Shown here: positions 7,253 to 10,548 of the stretch, one piece after another | How the letters are laid out: each line of letters starts with the position of its first letter | How positions within the stretch are numbered: position 1 is the first letter of the stretch | Assembly: GCA_029012165.1 (NCBI GenBank) | Contig: JAQXLO010000249.1 | Span: 1 to 10,548 of the forward strand | Origin: Oscillospiraceae bacterium | Lineage (GTDB): Bacteria; Bacillota; Clostridia; Oscillospirales; Acutalibacteraceae | Direction of reading: 5' to 3' | Length of the DNA: 10,548 bases | Translations under genes and position numbers: made by a program | Notes under the pieces: generated by a model | What the model saw: the letters and a program-made list of their open reading frames with translations, nothing else | Database searches by the model: none | Told to the model about the DNA's origin: nothing

Positions 7253-10200
7253 TTAATACCAAAGGAAGCCTAAAAGGAGAATACGGATGAGCCACTGCCA
7301 CCAAGCGTATTTGACGGTGACGTTTGCCGTGGTTTCTACCACATTGGTCGGGTCATCGTTATTGGTGACGGTGCAGGTTATGGTCACCGTTCCTTTCTTG
7401 TGGGTTGTGATTTTGCCGTCCTTGTCCACCTCGGCAATTTTCGGATTGGAGGATGTAAATACGACGGTGTAATTTGTTCCCTGATCCGCTTCGACCTTAG
7501 GGGAAAGAGTCACAGTGGACTTGTATTGCACGGATACATCTGAGAGGGTTACACGCTTTATCTCCAGATCCAGCTTTGGGATACTTTCTTGTTTTTTATT
7601 GCCGCAAGTTGAGCACACAGCCTGCCGCAATCCCTCTGCTGTTGCCGTAGGCTCTTGGATTACAGTCCATGCACCGTATGTGTGCTTCGAGGCATCGACC
7701 GAAGTAAAGTCTGCTCTGTACTTATCTCCACAAGTACTGCACACATACTCTGTGTACCCTTCTGACCCACATGTTGCCGCAACAATGGTTGCATCATAGC
7801 GGTGATCCAGCTTTTCGGTAGTATGTCCGGCTTGCATCACTTCCTCGCAAAGCGTACAAATCAAATCGCCCGAATAGCCGGCTGCTTTGCATGAAGCTTG
7901 CACCACATTCCGAATCGTGCCCGAATGTGTATGCGTTTTTTCAATCAGCAATGCATGGAACACCAAATTCTCCGTGCCCATAGTCGCCGGAATGGCTTCC
8001 TGCCATCCGTCGAGGGCATAATCTAACGGTGCGGTGACTGTCGGAGGTACAATGCTGTCCCCGGTTTTATAGTACTGAACATAAACCTCCGAGCCGACAT
8101 ACCAGCTGGCGGAGTACTCTGTTTCCGGAACTTCCCCTCTGAAATCCAGAGCAACTTGAGAATGTGCCGAATACATGCGAAGTTGTTCTTTCTCCGGGTC
8201 AACTGTCAAGTCCACAATCGCCTGTTCGGAACCAATGCGTTCTTTCGATACATCGACGGAATATGTATACTGCTCGTTCTTTTCCAGTGTTGGAACATCA
8301 AATGTTTCCAGCACATTTTCGCCACACTGAACCGTTACTTTTCCGGAGGACGGAATGTCGCTGTTATTGACCACATGAACCAGAATCTGATCTCCGTTTT
8401 CAAAGGAAAGCTGTTCTGCACTGACGGACAATTCCGTATAGCCCACTGTCATTTCGGCTTCATTGTTATCCGTATCGGCATCGACAACATACAGCTGCTC
8501 CACAAGAACGGTGTAATCTGTCGCTTCACTCAAGCCGTCTGTCGGCATGGATACGGTAATCTCTCCACTTTCGCCGGGTTTGAGGTTTGTATGGACAGAA
8601 TCTTTGAAAACAGCCGTACCGTCTTTTTTCTCGATGGTCACATAAACGCCCGAAACCGTTGTATCACCGCCGTTTGTAATGCCGATTTGAACCGGCAAAT
8701 CCGTTCCGGGCTTCACAGCGTCTTGGTCGTACTCGGCATAATCTGTTTGAATGTCATATGTGTTCCCGAGGAAGAGATAGCTCAGGTTACAGTTGCTGAC
8801 AACTTGTGTTTCGGTGATGTCCACATCCTTGCGGCTCATAATCGTTAAGACTTCACCGTCGATCATCGTGGCCGAAATAGTATCAATGACCATCCCCTGA
8901 TGCGTCATCTGTACCGGCGCATTCCACTGACCGTCCGTTTGTGTCAAGGCATAAATATCCGAAACGCCCTCTTTGGCGCTCAGGAACAAAATACGGTCTG
9001 CGCATACGACAAACTTATCTGTCAGACCCGGAACAGCCTGCGGATACAATGCGCACACTTCGCCATCATAGGTAGAAATACCGCCGTTCGCATACCAGTA
9101 AAGCGTTCCGTTTTCATACACAGGATTGGAAATTGTACCTTCATCCAGTTTGGCTGTGCCGATGCGAAGAACTCTGTCGTTTACCGTGTCCAAATCCTTG
9201 TCGGTATCCTCCGCCACAGCAATGCCCTGCTCACCGACAGCGAGACCAACCACAGTGCCGGAAGGCTTCGCAATGAGTTTGGTGCCGGATGGATCGTTGG
9301 CGTATACGCTTGTTTCGGATGTAAGACCCAAGGGATCGTTGGCATTATTGCTTTGCCAAACGGTGGTTATTTTTCCGTTTACCGTGCCAATCTTAGGCAT
9401 GGAAAGGAACTTGCCGTTTCCTTCTGCAACCGTCACGAAGTGCTCAAACTTGCCGGTTGCGGCATTAAATACAGCTGTCACCATATTCTGGTTTGCGCTG
9501 ACAGCAAAAATATCGTCGGTCGCCGTAAAGAGACGGGCGCTGTCGCTGTAGGCGATATAAATCTTGGTTCCATCGCTATAGAGATACGGCGTGCTGTCTG
9601 CGGTACCGTTATTGTCGACACCCTCGGGTGTGCTCCAAGTGCCGGTGTCCTTGTTGTAAACAGAGTACATCACACGAGTGGCGTTGTATGCATTTCGTGA
9701 AGCATCCGCAGTAGTATACACCATGACGGTGGTATTTCCGGCGGTTGCAATCACAGGCTGATTGTTTCGATAGGTTCCTGTCAGCAAGTTGTGAATGGTG
9801 TTGTCCGCACTTTGTGCCGACACGAAACTGCCATCACCCAACCAAGCCGATTCTCCCTGCATATACGTTGTGTCCTGCAAAGTGAATGCCGACAAGTCAT
9901 AGGGGCTGCTTGCCGCCTCTGCTTGTGCCGAAACCATTTGCCTTGCTGTTTTGGTGTACAAATTCCACGTCTTATGGGCGAACGACTTTTTGTAATCGAA
10001 CATCAAGAAATACGCTTCCAGTCCCAATTCCCCGGTCAAATCCACTGTTTTGAACCCATGCGCCGAGGAGGTACCCAGCAATTCAAAAACAGCCGATAAA
10101 TCTGCGTCACCGTAAGCGCCCACGCCAACCGCCTTACCGATGCCGACACCGCCGAAGGCGTTCAGACTCACGCCAAAGGTCAACGTACCATCCAAGGACC

Positions 10201-10548
10201 ATGTGTGTGTTTGGAAGTTATAGGTACCGTTAAAGCCGGCCTTTGTCGAAAAATCTGCTCTGATGCGTACGGTAACGGGAATAACCCATGCAAAATATTG
10301 CCAGGTACAATCTGCAAGCTGCACCTTTACCGCCACAACAATGTTGACGGTTACGCTCTTCATGCCTTCGCCGTTCCATGCGCCCTCCGCATAACCGAGG
10401 AATGTTACGTCTACTTCGTTAAAGAAATTCGTGCTTGTTTGCTTTTTGGCAAGATTTTTCAGCTTTGTAAATCTGTCCTTCGTAATGGCCGTCTTGGCTC
10501 CATCTGCGTACTTGTTTATCGCAGCAAGGTTGTCCTTGACATTCTTTA
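7253..10548 (-). CDS. Giant secreted multidomain protein (propeller-like, CARDB, Cys repeats, BIG2, WWQW tail), 5' partial
   Basis: The frame is open from the window edge, so at least 1097 residues are present and the start and signal peptide are missing. The ATG at 10361-10363 is internal: 61 codons precede it without a stop. Numbering from that Met: 1-140 is a glycine-rich beta region (GVGIGKAVGVGAYGD). Residues 176-512 look like a beta-propeller, with blade motifs similar to Asp-boxes (NKDTGTWSTP, TQTDGQWNAP), as in sialidase-like proteins. Residues 541-645 are CARDB-like (KPGTDLPVQIGITN to DADTDNNEAEM), and 646-740 may be a second copy. Residues 745-806 resemble a Listeria-Bacteroides repeat. 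Residues 811-930 carry three Cys repeats. Residues 936-1018 are a BIG2 Ig-like domain (SSNPKIAEVDKDGKI). Residues 1020-1036 are the tail AWWQWLIRILLLGFLWY. The build suggests a surface adhesin or glycan-binding protein; sialidase catalytic residues were not identified, so no enzyme activity is claimed. The stop is 67 bases from the transpeptidase gene, with no terminator seen, so co-transcription is possible. Confidence 0.88.
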   Translation of the reverse strand, partial: KNVKDNLAAINKYADGAKTAITKDRFTKLKNLAKKQTSTNFFNEVDVTFLGYAEGAWNGEGMKSVTVNIVVAVKVQLADCTWQYFAWVIPVTVRIRADFSTKAGFNGTYNFQTHTWSLDGTLTFGVSLNAFGGVGIGKAVGVGAYGDADLSAVFELLGTSSAHGFKTVDLTGELGLEAYFLMFDYKKSFAHKTWNLYTKTARQMVSAQAEAASSPYDLSAFTLQDTTYMQGESAWLGDGSFVSAQSADNTIHNLLTGTYRNNQPVIATAGNTTVMVYTTADASRNAYNATRVMYSVYNKDTGTWSTPEGVDNNGTADSTPYLYSDGTKIYIAYSDSARLFTATDDIFAVSANQNMVTAVFNAATGKFEHFVTVAEGNGKFLSMPKIGTVNGKITTVWQSNNANDPLGLTSETSVYANDPSGTKLIAKPSGTVVGLAVGEQGIAVAEDTDKDLDTVNDRVLRIGTAKLDEGTISNPVYENGTLYWYANGGISTYDGEVCALYPQAVPGLTDKFVVCADRILFLSAKEGVSDIYALTQTDGQWNAPVQMTHQGMVIDTISATMIDGEVLTIMSRKDVDITETQVVSNCNLSYLFLGNTYDIQTDYAEYDQDAVKPGTDLPVQIGITNGGDTTVSGVYVTIEKKDGTAVFKDSVHTNLKPGESGEITVSMPTDGLSEATDYTVLVEQLYVVDADTDNNEAEMTVGYTELSVSAEQLSFENGDQILVHVVNNSDIPSSGKVTVQCGENVLETFDVPTLEKNEQYTYSVDVSKERIGSEQAIVDLTVDPEKEQLRMYSAHSQVALDFRGEVPETEYSASWYVGSEVYVQYYKTGDSIVPPTVTAPLDYALDGWQEAIPATMGTENLVFHALLIEKTHTHSGTIRNVVQASCKAAGYSGDLICTLCEEVMQAGHTTEKLDHRYDATIVAATCGSEGYTEYVCSTCGDKYRADFTSVDASKHTYGAWTVIQEPTATAEGLRQAVCSTCGNKKQESIPKLDLEIKRVTLSDVSVQYKSTVTLSPKVEADQGTNYTVVFTSSNPKIAEVDKDGKITTHKKGTVTITCTVTNNDDPTNVVETTANVTVKYAWWQWLIRILLLGFLWY
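7256..7306 (-). other. WWQW C-terminal tail, copy 2
   Basis: This encodes the last 17 residues of the multidomain protein, AWWQWLIRILLLGFLWY, ending directly at the TAA (7253-7255). It is strongly hydrophobic and aromatic, with a single Arg and no basic cluster at its end. It follows the last strand of the BIG2 domain (NVTVKY) without a linker. Copy 1 lies at 4437-4487 in an otherwise unrelated protein. Confidence 0.65.
7574..7933 (-). repeat. Three tandem Cys-ribbon repeats within the multidomain protein
   Basis: Three degenerate protein repeats of about 40 residues have the pattern C-x(9,10)-C-x2-C (numbering from the Met at 10361-10363). Repeat 1 has C825, C836 and C839. Repeat 2 has C865, C875 and C878 (ATCGSEGY to CSTCGD). 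Repeat 3 has C917 and C920 but Ala907 where the first Cys should be (PTATAEG). Repeats 2 and 3 begin with similar HxY motifs (HRYDA, HTYGA). The paired CxxC knuckles suggest metal or disulfide stabilisation. Such repeats are common in exported clostridial proteins; their partner is unknown. Confidence 0.7.

Noticed and set aside
10361..10363. ATG as the true start of the multidomain protein.
   Set aside because: The frame is open for 61 further codons to the window edge, no ribosome binding site precedes the ATG, and no signal peptide follows it.

Overview
The window looks like the chromosome of an anaerobic Gram-positive bacterium of the Clostridia, most likely an Oscillospiraceae/Ruminococcaceae-type gut organism. 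The evidence is strong AGGAGG-type ribosome binding sites, sigma-A-type promoters, U-tailed intrinsic terminators, a dockerin of clostridial style, a Gram-positive class B penicillin-binding protein, and multidomain secreted proteins with CARDB, Cys-ribbon and bacterial Ig-like (BIG2) modules. This placement is inference from style, not from a marker gene. All five protein genes lie on the minus strand, so transcription runs from high to low coordinates. No rRNA, tRNA, CRISPR array, insertion sequence or phage gene was seen.

Layout in the direction of transcription: (1) 10548-7253, a very large secreted multidomain protein whose start lies beyond the window. It has a glycine-rich beta region, a beta-propeller-like region, CARDB-like repeats, a Listeria-Bacteroides-repeat-like segment, three Cys-ribbon repeats, a BIG2 domain and a 17-residue aromatic tail. 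(2) 7185-5620, a class B penicillin-binding protein (peptidoglycan transpeptidase). (3) 5543-4434, a secreted beta-solenoid-like protein that ends in a second copy of the same aromatic tail and is followed by a clear terminator. (4) 4175-729, a 1148-residue secreted protein with a mostly helical, unrecognised ectodomain and a C-terminal dockerin. It is driven by an exact-consensus promoter and closed by a terminator. (5) 642-232, a small four-helix membrane protein with a GTG start and its own terminator. Positions 1-174 hold no convincing gene but contain four consecutive hairpins.

The four larger genes all act at the cell surface. No terminator was seen after gene 1 or gene 2, so genes 1 to 3 may be partly co-transcribed, and gene 3 also has its own promoter. 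The most interesting observation is the 17-residue C-terminal tail (AWWQWL, then an aromatic or hydrophobic stretch, then the stop codon) shared by two otherwise unrelated exported proteins that flank the penicillin-binding protein. In both it directly follows Ig-like beta strands. It is a good candidate for an unrecognised C-terminal sorting or retention signal. The neighbouring dockerin protein uses a different C-terminal attachment module.
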